64,000 bases of DNA from an uncultured Alistipes sp. (GTDB lineage: Bacteria > Bacteroidota > Bacteroidia > Bacteroidales > Rikenellaceae): NCBI GenBank assembly GCA_944322005.1, contig CALUNL010000001.1, positions 372,001-436,000 on the forward strand, given 5' to 3'. Shown here one piece after another: positions 25,813 to 35,700 of the stretch. Under the pieces are notes generated by a model. It was not told the origin of the DNA. It did not search any database and saw only the letters and a list, made by a program, of their open reading frames with translations. The first letter of the stretch is position 1, and every line of letters starts with the position of its first letter. A program made the translations under genes and the position numbers.

Positions 25813-27492
25813 ATGGCAGACGAGAAAATCATATTTTCCATGGTCGGGGTCTCGAAGACCTTCACCAACCAGAAAAAGGTGCTCAACAACATCTACCTGT
25901 CGTTCTTCTACGGGGCGAAAATCGGAATCATCGGATTGAACGGCTCCGGAAAGTCGACGCTTATGAAGATTATCGCCGGCATAGACAAGAACTACCAGGG
26001 TGAAGTCGTGTTCTCGCCGGGATATACGGTCGGATACCTTGAGCAGGATCCGAAACTCGACAATGCGAAGACTGTGCGTGAGGTCGTCGAGGAGGGATGC
26101 GCCGAGACGGTGGCACTGTTGAAGGAGTATGAGGAGATAAACATGAAGCTGTGCGAGCCCATGGATGACGATGCGATGAACAAGCTCATCGAACGCCAGG
26201 GTGAGATATACGAGAAGATAGACAGCGTCAACGGCTGGGAGCTGGACAGCGTGCTGGAGCGTGCCATGGATGCGCTGCGTTGTCCGGATGCCGACCAGAA
26301 TGTCGCCACCCTTTCCGGAGGCGAACGTCGCCGTGTGGCTCTGTGCCGCCTGCTCCTGCAGCAGCCGGATGTGCTGCTTCTCGACGAGCCGACCAACCAC
26401 CTCGATGCCGAGAGCATCGACTGGCTCGAACAGCACCTGCAGCAGTATAAGGGAACGGTAATCGCCGTGACGCACGACCGCTATTTCCTCGACAAGGTTG
26501 CCGGATGGATACTCGAACTCGACCGTGGCGAGGGAATTCCGTGGAAGGGCAACTATTCGGGATGGCTCGAGCAGAAGACAAAGCGCATGGCGCTGGAGGA
26601 GAAGCAGGAGAGCAAGCGCCGCAAGACTCTCGAAAGGGAGCTCGAGTGGGTCAACATGTCGCCTGCCGGCCGTCATGCCAAGAGCAAGGCCCGTCTGTCG
26701 GCATACGACCGCATGCTCAACGAGGATACGCGACAGAAGGAGGAGAAGCTCGAGATATACATCCCGAACGGACCGCGTCTGGGAGATGTGGTCATCGAAG
26801 CCAACGATGTGTCCAAGTCGTTCGGAGACAAGGTGCTTTACGAACATCTCAACTTCAAGCTGCCGCCTGCCGGAATCGTCGGCGTGATAGGTCCGAACGG
26901 TACGGGCAAGACTACCCTTTTCCGCATGATTATGGGCCTCGAAAAACCTACGAGCGGAACATTTACCGTCGGACAGACCGTGAAGCTCGCATATGTGGAC
27001 CAGCAGCACAGCTCCATCGACCCGGAGAAGACCGTATACGAGGTTATTTCGCAGAACAGCGATTTCGTGACGCTCGGCAACCGTCAGGTTCCGGCCCGCG
27101 CATATGTCGCCCGGTTCAACTTCTCGGGCGCCGATCAGGAGAAGAAGTGCGGAATGCTCTCCGGCGGAGAGCGCAACCGCCTGCACCTTGCTTTGGCACT
27201 GAAGGAGGAGGGCAATGTCATCCTGCTCGACGAGCCGACCAACGACATCGACGTAAATACGCTGCGCGCTCTTGAGGAGGGCCTCGAGAACTTCGCCGGA
27301 TGCGCCGTCGTGATATCGCACGACCGCTGGTTCCTCGACCGAATAGCGACGCATATCCTCTCGTTCGAGGGAGACTCCAAGGTCGTCTTCTACGAGGGTT
27401 CCTACTCCGAATACGAGGAGTGGAAGCGCAACCAGGGCCTCGATACGACCCCGCACCGCGTGAAATACCGCAAACTGATGGAACAGCAATAG
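25813..27492 (+). CDS. ettA: Energy-dependent translational throttle protein (ABC-F ATPase)
   Basis: This 559-residue cytoplasmic ABC-F protein has two ATPase domains: first Walker [10 protein letters not shown], signature [11 protein letters not shown], Walker [13 protein letters not shown]; second [22 protein letters not shown] and [12 protein letters not shown]. No membrane segments are present. EttA in other bacteria binds the ribosomal E site and tunes the first elongation cycle according to ATP/ADP ratio. The arm and linker lengths fit EttA rather than Uup or antibiotic-resistance ABC-F proteins. hisS starts 25 bases downstream, so co-transcription is likely. Confidence 0.95.
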   Translation: MADEKIIFSMVGVSKTFTNQKKVLNNIYLSFFYGAKIGIIGLNGSGKSTLMKIIAGIDKNYQGEVVFSPGYTVGYLEQDPKLDNAKTVREVVEEGCAETVALLKEYEEINMKLCEPMDDDAMNKLIERQGEIYEKIDSVNGWELDSVLERAMDALRCPDADQNVATLSGGERRRVALCRLLLQQPDVLLLDEPTNHLDAESIDWLEQHLQQYKGTVIAVTHDRYFLDKVAGWILELDRGEGIPWKGNYSGWLEQKTKRMALEEKQESKRRKTLERELEWVNMSPAGRHAKSKARLSAYDRMLNEDTRQKEEKLEIYIPNGPRLGDVVIEANDVSKSFGDKVLYEHLNFKLPPAGIVGVIGPNGTGKTTLFRMIMGLEKPTSGTFTVGQTVKLAYVDQQHSSIDPEKTVYEVISQNSDFVTLGNRQVPARAYVARFNFSGADQEKKCGMLSGGERNRLHLALALKEEGNVILLDEPTNDIDVNTLRALEEGLENFAGCAVVISHDRWFLDRIATHILSFEGDSKVVFYEGSYSEYEEWKRNQGLDTTPHRVKYRKLMEQQ

Positions 27493-27517
27493 ACAGAATA
27501 AGCAAAACAAAGACAAT

Positions 27518-28864
27518 ATGGCCGTTCAGAAACCATCCATACCGAAAGGTACGCGCGACTTCTCCCCGGAGGAGATGATGCGCCGCCGCTACATATTCGA
27601 TACCATAGGCGAGGTTTTCCGCCTGCACGGATATGCGCCGCTCGAGACACCGGCGATGGAGAACCTCTCCACGCTCCTGGGCAAATACGGCGGTGAGGGC
27701 GACAAACTCCTGTTCAAGATACTCAATTCGGGCGACTATGCGGCCGGTCTCGATGACGGGCAGCTGCGTTCCGCGTCAAATATTTGTGAGAAGGGTTTGC
27801 GCTATGACCTTACCGTGCCGTTTGCACGTTACGTGGTGCAGCACCGCAACGAGACTGCGTTTCCGTTCAAGCGCTACCAGATCCAGCCCGTATGGCGCGC
27901 CGACCGTCCGCAGAAGGGCCGCTACCGCGAATTCTATCAGTGTGACGTGGATGTAGTCGGTTCGCACTCGCTCCTGAACGAGGCGGAACTCATGGGAATA
28001 GTCGACGAGGTGTTCTCCAGGCTCGGTATATCCGTCACGCTCAAGATAAACAACCGCAAGATTCTCTACGGCATCGCGGAGACAATCGGCCATGCCGACA
28101 AGATGACGGATATCACCGTGGCAATAGACAAGCTCGAGAAGATCGGCCTCGACAATGTCAAGGCTGAACTTGCAGAGCGCGGAATCGACGATGCCGCCGT
28201 ATCGAGACTTCAACCGATACTTGAGCTGTCCGGAACCAATGCGGAGAAACTCGATAAGTTGCAGGAGATACTCTCCGGCTCGGAAACGGGTCTCGCCGGT
28301 GTGGAGGAGGTCCGTACCGTGCTCGGTTATGCGGAGGACATGGGCGTCGGTGTCAAGATCGAGGTCGACCTGTCGCTGGCCCGTGGATTGAGCTACTATA
28401 CCGGTGCCATATTCGAGGTCAAGGCCGACGACTTCGCCATAGGCTCCATCTGCGGCGGAGGCAGGTACGACAATCTGACGGGCATTTTCGGAATGCCGGA
28501 TGTTTCGGGTGTCGGCATATCGTTCGGCGCGGACCGCATATATGACGTCATGATCGGTCTGAACCTCTTCCCGGAGGATGTTGCATCCTCTACAAGGGTG
28601 CTGTTTGTGAATCTCGGCAAGGACGAGGCGCGTGCGGCGATGCGTCTGCTCGCTGCGGTTCGCAGGGCAGGCATTTCGGCGGAAATATATCCAGACGGCG
28701 GAAAGATGAAGAAACAGCTTGAGTATGCCGACCGCCGTTCCATACCTTATGTGGCCATAATAGGAAGCGAGGAGCTTGCCGAAGGTGTCGTGACAGTCAA
28801 GAACATGCGCAGCGGCGAGCAGTCGAGAGTCGCTGCCGGAGAACTTGTGGAGCATGTGAAGTGA
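27518..28864 (+). CDS. hisS: Histidine--tRNA ligase
   Basis: This 448-residue class II synthetase charges tRNA-His. It contains motif 2 ([12 protein letters not shown], then [22 protein letters not shown]), the histidine-binding [12 protein letters not shown], motif 3 ([11 protein letters not shown]) and a C-terminal anticodon-binding domain ([17 protein letters not shown]). Length is slightly above the E. coli enzyme and typical for Bacteroidota. The ATG at 27518 follows the ettA gene by 25 bases, and its stop overlaps or abuts the protease gene downstream. Confidence 0.97.
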   Translation: MAVQKPSIPKGTRDFSPEEMMRRRYIFDTIGEVFRLHGYAPLETPAMENLSTLLGKYGGEGDKLLFKILNSGDYAAGLDDGQLRSASNICEKGLRYDLTVPFARYVVQHRNETAFPFKRYQIQPVWRADRPQKGRYREFYQCDVDVVGSHSLLNEAELMGIVDEVFSRLGISVTLKINNRKILYGIAETIGHADKMTDITVAIDKLEKIGLDNVKAELAERGIDDAAVSRLQPILELSGTNAEKLDKLQEILSGSETGLAGVEEVRTVLGYAEDMGVGVKIEVDLSLARGLSYYTGAIFEVKADDFAIGSICGGGRYDNLTGIFGMPDVSGVGISFGADRIYDVMIGLNLFPEDVASSTRVLFVNLGKDEARAAMRLLAAVRRAGISAEIYPDGGKMKKQLEYADRRSIPYVAIIGSEELAEGVVTVKNMRSGEQSRVAAGELVEHVK

Positions 28865-28869
28865 TTCGG

Positions 28870-30426
28870 ATGAAGATCGGAAACATATTTACATATATGA
28901 TATTGATGTCGGCACTCTTATGGGTGCCTGCATCGTCTTTGGCGGGCAATGATGGCGGCCGCGACCGTAAGGCGGAAAGGCGCCAGATTGCAAAGCTCGA
29001 CAGGGCGGCCCGCTGCATAGCGGAGATGCATATGGGCGACGACGATATGGAGCGTATCGTCGAGAGGGCGATAAGGGCGATGCTCAAGGAACTCGACCCA
29101 CATTCGTCGTATATCACCGCGGAGCAGACGGCGCGTCTTGAGAACAGTATGTCGGGCGGGTTCCGCGGACTGGGAATATCGACCGTCTGTCTGCGGGATA
29201 CGTCGGTCGTGTCGAACGTCATGGCGGGCTCCCCCGCCGCTGCGGCCGGCTTGCGCCGTGGCGACCGCATTGTCGCCGTGAACGGACGCAGCATTGTCGG
29301 TGTCGGAATCGATTCGGCGCTTGCATCCATACGTTCGGCCACGGGCAAGGTGCGGCTCGAAGTGGCGCGCCGCGGCATGAGGGAGAGGTTGAGATTCGGA
29401 CTGCGACGTTCACGGGTTCCGCTGCCGAGTGTCGACGCGGCATATGTGTCTTCGGGAGGGGTTGCATACGTCAGGCTGGCCCGTTTCGGAAGCACTACCC
29501 CTTCGGAACTGGCCGATACATTGCGCGCGCTCGGTGATTTCAGCTCGCTGATTGTCGATTTGCGCGGGAACGGCGGAGGTGTCATGTCGGCCGCACTCGG
29601 AGCCGCCGGGCTCTTCCTGCCGAAAGGGGCCCTTATAATGTCCGTCGACGGCCCTGGAAAATCGCACCGCGAATACCGCAATACGGGTCATGGTCAGTAT
29701 GCCGATATCCGGATGGCGGTTCTGATTGACGAAAACTCGGCCTCGGCGAGCGAGATTTTTGCCGGAGCCATGCAGGATTGGGACCGGGCCGTGATAGTCG
29801 GCCGCAAGAGTTTCGGGAAGGGGCTTATGCAGCGTCGGTTCATGTTCGACGACGGCTCGTCGATTCTCCTTACAATTTCCAGATATGCCACGCCAAGCGG
29901 CCGCTATATCCAGCGTCCGTATGTGAACGGTCATGCAGACGAATATTTCGAGAACCACCGCATGCGGATATCGGTCGCGGATGATTCCGATACGCTGCCT
30001 AAACCGGAATACCGCACACTCGTAAAGGGACGTATCGTTTTCGGGGAAGACGGCATATCTCCGGATATCGCAACCGGCCGCGATACGCTGTATTTGACCG
30101 GGCGCGTCCTGAAGACTGTCGGAGACAAGGCTTTCGGTGAGTGTATATTCGGGTATGCTGATTCGCACCGCGATGTGATTCTCGCACGATATCCGGACGG
30201 CGACGCTTTCTGCAGGGAGTTTTCTTTGCCTGACGGCGTGTTGTCGGCTGCGTGCGGAGGCGCAGATGCGGAATGGAGTGCCGAAGAGCGCAGCGGGTTT
30301 GAAAACATGGCGAAGGCCTTTGTTGCCGGATACGTGTTTTCGAGTTCTGAATACCACAAAATATTGAACGGCAAATTCGACACGGCATATGAAATTGCAG
30401 TCAGAATGCTCTCTCAAGGGGCCTGA
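28870..30426 (+). CDS. S41-family C-terminal processing protease
   Basis: This exported serine protease of 518 residues has a signal sequence (MKIGNIFTYMILMSALLWVPASSLA), a PDZ domain (about 95-165, GFRGLGIS and GLRRGDRIVAVNG) and the S41 catalytic domain. The catalytic Ser292 lies in NSASASEIF and Lys317 in FGKG, 25 residues apart as in Prc/CtpA. The N-terminal region before the PDZ has DPHSSYI, typical of CtpA-like enzymes. An in-frame GTG at 28861 overlapping the hisS stop is an alternative start. Substrates are probably envelope proteins. Confidence 0.93.
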   Translation: MKIGNIFTYMILMSALLWVPASSLAGNDGGRDRKAERRQIAKLDRAARCIAEMHMGDDDMERIVERAIRAMLKELDPHSSYITAEQTARLENSMSGGFRGLGISTVCLRDTSVVSNVMAGSPAAAAGLRRGDRIVAVNGRSIVGVGIDSALASIRSATGKVRLEVARRGMRERLRFGLRRSRVPLPSVDAAYVSSGGVAYVRLARFGSTTPSELADTLRALGDFSSLIVDLRGNGGGVMSAALGAAGLFLPKGALIMSVDGPGKSHREYRNTGHGQYADIRMAVLIDENSASASEIFAGAMQDWDRAVIVGRKSFGKGLMQRRFMFDDGSSILLTISRYATPSGRYIQRPYVNGHADEYFENHRMRISVADDSDTLPKPEYRTLVKGRIVFGEDGISPDIATGRDTLYLTGRVLKTVGDKAFGECIFGYADSHRDVILARYPDGDAFCREFSLPDGVLSAACGGADAEWSAEERSGFENMAKAFVAGYVFSSSEYHKILNGKFDTAYEIAVRMLSQGA

Positions 30427-30458
30427 TGCAATGCGCTTGAAATCACTGTCATGAATTA

Positions 30459-30489
30459 TTGTTTTGTAATGAAATATTTTTTATATTTG
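30459..30489 (+). promoter_or_regulatory. Promoter of the DUF3276 gene
   Basis: TTG (30459-30461), a 20-base spacer and TATATTTG (30482-30489) match the consensus, 31 bases before the ATG. Confidence 0.78.
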
Positions 30490-30520
30490 TACTAATTAAC
30501 CCAAAAGAATCAGTCATAAT

Positions 30521-30868
30521 ATGTTGACACAAAAGCCATTGCAAAACGATATCGAAGGATACGGCGAACAGATTCTCACGAAAGCCGTAAAGGCCGGTCG
30601 CAGAACATATTTTTTCGACGTTCGAGCAACTAGAGCCAATGATTATTTCCTTACCATAACGGAGAGCCGCAAGAAGAATAATGCAGACGGGAGCGTCATT
30701 TTCGACAGGCACAAGATTTTTCTCTACAAGGAGGATTTCGTGAAATTTTCGGACGGACTGTCTGAAGTCATAGAGTTCATAAGGAAGAACCGCCCGGAAT
30801 TGGTCTCCGGACACGATGATACGACCTCGGCAACATGTGATATCGACAAGGAGTTCGAGAGTCTCTGA
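30521..30868 (+). CDS. DUF3276 / PUR-alpha-like nucleic-acid-binding protein
   Basis: This 115-residue protein matches the Bacteroidota-conserved DUF3276 family, whose fold is the PUR repeat of eukaryotic PUR-alpha single-stranded nucleic-acid-binding proteins. The visible core is AGRRTYFFDVRATRANDYFLTITESRKK followed by HKIFLYKEDFVKF, a beta-beta-beta-beta-alpha unit. The acidic C-terminal tail varies between species. It is monocistronic with a strong promoter, in keeping with high expression. Its cellular role is unknown. Confidence 0.92.
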   Translation: MLTQKPLQNDIEGYGEQILTKAVKAGRRTYFFDVRATRANDYFLTITESRKKNNADGSVIFDRHKIFLYKEDFVKFSDGLSEVIEFIRKNRPELVSGHDDTTSATCDIDKEFESL

Positions 30869-30889
30869 CCTGTGTGCTCCGTTTAAGTA

Positions 30890-30923
30890 TTGCCCGCATC
30901 GGATTTGTTCCAGATGCGGGCAA
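30890..30923 (+). terminator. Probable terminator of the DUF3276 gene
   Basis: A perfect 11-bp stem TTGCCCGCATC (30890-30900) pairs with GATGCGGGCAA (30913-30923). The T run after it is weak (ATCATTTAT), so termination may be incomplete. Confidence 0.6.
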
Positions 30924-31010
30924 ATCATTTATAGACAATCTGTTTTATGAATAATGCCGTCTGACCGTGGCGGGCTGCAGGAAGAGGTATAATTAAATGT
31001 CTTCCTTTGC

Positions 31011-31041
31011 TTGCTTTTTTGCCGCACATGTGCTATTTTTG
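31011..31041 (+). promoter_or_regulatory. Promoter of the DedA/aroE unit
   Basis: TTG (31011-31013), a 20-base spacer and TATTTTTG (31034-31041) match the consensus. The next ATG is only 5 bases beyond the -7 box, so transcription is predicted to begin almost at the start codon. Confidence 0.75.
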
Positions 31042-31046
31042 CGACC

Positions 31047-31655
31047 ATGAATGTGGTAAAAAGACTATACGACTGGGTGCTCTCATGGAGCGAATCGAAA
31101 TGGGGAGTACTCGCGCTGTTTCTCATAGCATTTGCCGAATCTTCGTTTTTTCCGGTGCCGCCCGATGTGCTGCTCATCGCACTCTGCATAGGTGCGACGA
31201 AGCGCTCGTTCTATTTTGCCGCCATATGCCTCCTGGGTTCCATTCTCGGTGCTGTAGGCGGATACGGCCTCGGATATTTCCTTTGGCAGACCCCTTCCGG
31301 CGAACATACGGCCATAGCCGACTTCTTCTTCAATCACGTATTCTCGGAGGAGTCTTTCAATCAGGTCGCGGAGTTGTACAACAAATATAACTTCTGGGTG
31401 ATATTCACTGCCGGATTTACGCCGCTGCCATATAAGATTTTTACCATTACGGGCGGTCTGTTCCATATCGACTTCATAATGTTCCTCATTGCGTCGATAA
31501 TATCGAGAGGCCTGAGATTCTTCCTCTTCGCCGCTCTCATATGGAAATTCGGCGGACCGATAAAGGTATTTATCGACAAGTATTTCAACATACTTGCAAT
31601 AGCATTCACGCTGTTGCTGATAGGCTCGTTCGTGCTTGTCGGCTATCTGGTCTGA
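31047..31655 (+). CDS. DedA/VTT-family membrane protein (YqaA-like)
   Basis: This 202-residue inner-membrane protein has four to five helices and the DedA/SNARE-associated signature: ESSFFPVPPDVLL near the N-terminus, GAVGGYGLGYF, and FTAGFTPLPYKIFTITGG with the conserved Arg/Pro-type re-entrant segment. DedA relatives act as lipid scramblases or flippases (some recycle undecaprenyl phosphate), but the YqaA-like branch is not characterised. The ATG at 31047 was chosen because the upstream in-frame codons lie inside the promoter. aroE begins 5 bases after its stop. Confidence 0.9.
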   Translation: MNVVKRLYDWVLSWSESKWGVLALFLIAFAESSFFPVPPDVLLIALCIGATKRSFYFAAICLLGSILGAVGGYGLGYFLWQTPSGEHTAIADFFFNHVFSEESFNQVAELYNKYNFWVIFTAGFTPLPYKIFTITGGLFHIDFIMFLIASIISRGLRFFLFAALIWKFGGPIKVFIDKYFNILAIAFTLLLIGSFVLVGYLV

Positions 31656-31660
31656 CCCCA

Positions 31661-32383
31661 ATGCGGCATTTCGGACTCATAGGCCATCCATTGGGCCACT
31701 CCCGGTCGGCGGAACTGTTCAACGAACGTTTCCGCAGGGAGAGAATTGATGCGGAGTACACGTTGTACGACATTGCTGAGATTGACAGCGTGCGCGAAGT
31801 GGTGCACGGTTTGTCCGGATTCAATGTTACGATTCCCTACAAGAAGAGCATAATGCGGTACCTCGACCGTCTCGATGCAGAGGCGGAGGCCATAGGTGCC
31901 GTAAATTGCGTAAAGGTGTGCGGGGACGGCACCCTTTGCGGATATAATACCGATGCTGAAGGGATAAGGGCTGCGTTGTCGGGTGTGGGCAGCCTTCGCG
32001 GCGAATCCGCTCTGGTCCTTGGCAGCGGAGGTGCCGCAGCCGCAGTGATACATGTGCTCTCGGGGCTGGGCGTTGATGTGCGTACCGTTTCGCGCAGCCG
32101 TGAGCGCGGTGATTTATCCTATGAAGACCTTACTCCGGAGATTGTCGGCGGTTGCATGCTCATTGTGAATGCCACGCCGGTTGGCATGTATCCGAATGTC
32201 TCGGAGCGTCCCGACATCCCCTATTCGGCCATTACGCCGCGGCATGTCCTTTTCGACCTTATATACAATCCTGCCGTGACGGAGTTCCTCCGTGCCGGCG
32301 CAGCCATGGGCGCACATACAATCAACGGCGAAGAGATGTTTCTCCGCCAGGCCGAGGCGTCATGGCATCACTGGAATCATTGA
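31661..32383 (+). CDS. aroE: Shikimate dehydrogenase
   Basis: AroE reduces 3-dehydroshikimate to shikimate with NADPH in aromatic amino acid synthesis. The 240-residue protein has GHPLGHSRSAELFN, the substrate-binding NVTIPYKK (Lys61/Lys62) and NTDAEG (Asp98), the Rossmann GSGGAAAA and the NATPVGMYP motif. It is somewhat shorter than the E. coli protein (272 residues), as in other Bacteroidota. It is translationally close to the DedA gene (5 bases). Its 3' end overlaps the convergent DUF2007 gene by 7 bases. Confidence 0.94.
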   Translation: MRHFGLIGHPLGHSRSAELFNERFRRERIDAEYTLYDIAEIDSVREVVHGLSGFNVTIPYKKSIMRYLDRLDAEAEAIGAVNCVKVCGDGTLCGYNTDAEGIRAALSGVGSLRGESALVLGSGGAAAAVIHVLSGLGVDVRTVSRSRERGDLSYEDLTPEIVGGCMLIVNATPVGMYPNVSERPDIPYSAITPRHVLFDLIYNPAVTEFLRAGAAMGAHTINGEEMFLRQAEASWHHWNH

Positions 32384-32589
32384 CGCAGATGCAGCAGGAT
32401 CTCCGCCTGCTCCCTGTCCTTCTCGCTTACGAGTAGTTGTGAAGGTATTACGCCCGGATATACGTTGGCCATGTATCCGTTGCGTATCTCCACATGTATT
32501 CCTGCGCTTGTAATGACGCTTTTGGCCAGTTCGGCCTCCATGGAGGTGTTGTATTCGGCTATAACAACCAGTTCATCCGTGTTTTGCAT
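32377..32589 (-). CDS. DUF2007 small protein (putative signal-transducing protein)
   Basis: This 70-residue protein has the DUF2007 pattern: ELVVIAEYNTSMEAELAKSVITSAGI, an alpha/beta ferredoxin-like or PII-like fold that begins with a strand and the 'two to three residue shift' helix, and ends VSEKDREQAEILL. Function is not known; the family is annotated as putative signal transducing. The start at 32589 fits the family; upstream in-frame codons run into the dnaE promoter region. It is convergent with aroE with a 7-base overlap. Confidence 0.82.
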   Translation of the reverse strand: MQNTDELVVIAEYNTSMEAELAKSVITSAGIHVEIRNGYMANVYPGVIPSQLLVSEKDREQAEILLHLRQ

Positions 32590-32675
32590 GGTGTGCTGAA
32601 TTTTGGTTAATGTAAATTTAACCATTTTGTTGATAAATTGCAATACACGGCCGTCAATGCGTTGGAAAAAATACG

Positions 32676-32683
32676 TATATTTG
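32676..32683 (+). promoter_or_regulatory. -7 box of the dnaE promoter
   Basis: TATATTTG lies 20 bases before the dnaE ATG. No TTG was found at the expected distance upstream. Confidence 0.55.
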
Positions 32684-32703
32684 TTCAAAATACGAGTTCA
32701 TCC

Positions 32704-35700
32704 ATGCACGATTTCGTCCATCTACACGTACATACCCAGTATTCCATTCTTGACGGGCAGGCAAGCGTCAAGAAACTTGTCGACAAGGCGATCGCCGACG
32801 GCATGCGCGGCATTGCCGTGACCGACCATGGAAACATGTTCGGCATAAAGGAGTTCTGGGACTATGTCAACAAGAAGAACGGTGCGAAGAACAAGAGAAC
32901 AAAGGAGCTTAAATCGCTGTTGGCCGATATGGAGAAGGTGCTTGCCGAGCATCCCGATCCGGCTGCGCATATGGCTTCGCTCAAGTCGGAACTCGAACGC
33001 CAGAAGGCCTCCGGCGCTCCGGAGGGAGAGTATGCCGGAACGGCATCGGCCGTCGGCCGGATGGAGCAGATGGAAAAGGAGTTCGGGTTCGATATCGACC
33101 GGGCCAGAGAGTCGGTTGCGGCGCAGGAGGCGATACCGGATTTCAAGGCCATAATCGGCTGCGAGGTCTATGTGGCGCGCAACGGCCTGCACGTAAAGAA
33201 TTCCAAGGAGGACCAGAGCGGATACCACCTCATACTGCTTGCAAAGAATCTCAAGGGTTACAAGAACCTCATAAAGATAGTCTCGAAAGCCTGGACCGAG
33301 GGTTTCTACATGCGCCCAAGAACCGACCATGCCGAACTCGAGAAGTACCACGAGGGAATAATATGCTGCTCGGCATGTCTCGGAGGAGAGATACCGCGGT
33401 TGATTATCGACGGACGTCTGGAGGAGGCCGAGAAGAGCATATTGTGGCACAAGCAACTCTTCGGCGATGACTATTATCTCGAATTGCAGCTCCATAAGGC
33501 TACCGTGGAGCGTGCCAATCACGAGACATACGGCATGCAGCTGACCGTGAACGAGCATCTGGTGGAGTTTGCGCGGAAGCACGACATAAAACTCGTATGC
33601 ACCAATGACGTGCACTTCACCGACGAGGATGATGCGGAGGCGCATGACCGCCTCATATGCCTGAATACTGGCAGAGACCTTGACGACCCGAAGCGTATGC
33701 TATACTCCAAGCAGGAGTGGATGAAGACACGTGCGGAGATGAACGAGGTGTTTGCGGCGTATCCGGAAGCTCTGGAGAATACGGTTGCGGTGTGTGACTC
33801 CGTCGAGAGCTACTCGATAGACCACGACCCTATTATGCCGGTGTTCGGTATCCCGGAGGATTTCGGTACCGAGGAGGAGTACCGTAAACGATTCAGTGAG
33901 AAGGACCTCTTCGACGAGTTCACGCGCGACGAAAACGGGAATGTCGTCATGAGCCAGGAGGAGGCCGAGAAGAAGATTCACAAACTCGGCGGATACGACA
34001 AACTGTACCGAATAAAGTTTGAGGCGGACTACCTTGCGAAACTTACGATGGAGGGGGCAAAAAAACGTTACGGAGACCCTCTCGACAGCGATGTTGCCGA
34101 CCGCCTCCGGTTCGAGCTCCACGTGATGAAGACCATGGGTTTCCCTGGATACTTCCTCATCGTGCAGGACTTTATATCGGCCGCACGCAACGAACTCGGC
34201 GTTTGGGTCGGCCCCGGTCGTGGCTCGGCAGCCGGCTCGGCCGTCGCGTACTGTCTCGGCATAACGCAGATTGACCCTATCGCCTATGATCTGCTGTTCG
34301 AGCGTTTCCTCAATCCGGACCGTATATCGCTGCCGGATATCGACATCGACTTCGATGATGACGGCCGCGGACGAGTGCTCGATTGGGTGACAAAGAAATA
34401 TGGAAAGGAGAAGGTCGCACACATAATCACATACAGTACCATGGCCACTAAGATGGTGCTGAAGGATGTGGCCCGTGTGCAGAAATTGCCGCTTTCGGAG
34501 TCGGACCGCCTGTGCAAGCTTGTGCCGGACCGCATTCCAGATCCGAAGGACAAGGACAAGATGCTGCCGATAAACCTGACCAATGTGATAAACGCCGTCC
34601 CGGAGATGCAGGAGGCCGAGCGTTCGGACAACCCGATTATGCGTGATACGATAAAGTACGCACGCAAACTGGAGGGCAATGTCCGCGGAACCGGAGTGCA
34701 TGCCTGCGGTACGATAATTTGCCGTGACGACATCACGGACTGGGTTCCGGTCAGCACGGCCGACGACAAGGAGACGGGTGAGAAGATACTCGTGACGCAG
34801 TACGAAGGAGGTGTTATCGAGAGCACGGGACTTATAAAGATGGACTTCCTCGGGCTCAAGAACCTCTCCATACTCAAGGATGCGGTGGAGAACATACGCC
34901 GTACGCGGGGCATTGAGGTCGATGTGGACAACATACCGCTCGATGACGCGAAGACATACGAGCTGTACAGTGAAGGCCGGACGATGGGTACGTTCCAGTT
35001 CGAGTCCGACGGCATGCAGCGCTACCTGCGCGAGCTTAAGCCGTCGACGTTCGAGGACCTGATAGCCATGAATGCCCTCTACCGTCCGGGACCTATGGAC
35101 TACATACCGGACTTCATCGACCGCAAGCACGGACGCAAGCCTATTACGTACGACATCCCGGTGATGGAGAAGTATCTGAAGGATACGTACGGCATTACGG
35201 TATACCAGGAGCAGGTGATGCTTCTGTCGCGACTTCTCGGCGGCCTTACGCGAGGCGAGTCAGATACGCTGCGCAAGGCCATGGGCAAGAAGATCAAGTC
35301 GAAGCTGGACGAGCTCAAGCCGAAGTTCATATCGGGAGGAATAAAGAACGGCCACAACAAGGATGTGCTGGAAAAGATATGGCGCGACTGGGAAAAGTTC
35401 GCATCATACGCATTCAACAAATCGCATGCTACATGTTATTCGTGGGTGGCATACCAGACGGCCTATCTGAAGGCCAACTACCCTTCCGAATATATGGCTG
35501 CGCTGTTGAGCCGCAACCTCAACAACATCGATTCGCTCAAGACGTATATGGGTGAGTGTCGGCGTATGGGTATAAATGTGCTCGCACCGGATATCAACGA
35601 GTCGATGCTCCAGTTCTCCCCTAACAAGGACGGTGACGTGCGTTTCGGCCTTGCCGCCATAAAGGGAGTCGGAGAGGCTGCCGTGATGGCCATAATCGAT

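Noticed and set aside
25786-27516. A 576-codon open frame on the minus strand opposite ettA
   Set aside because: It lies wholly opposite an unambiguous ABC-F gene with intact motifs, and its translation has no recognisable domain; GC-biased codons of the real gene create long antisense frames.
33700-35130. A 476-codon open frame opposite dnaE
   Set aside because: Antisense shadow of the polymerase gene with no family similarity.
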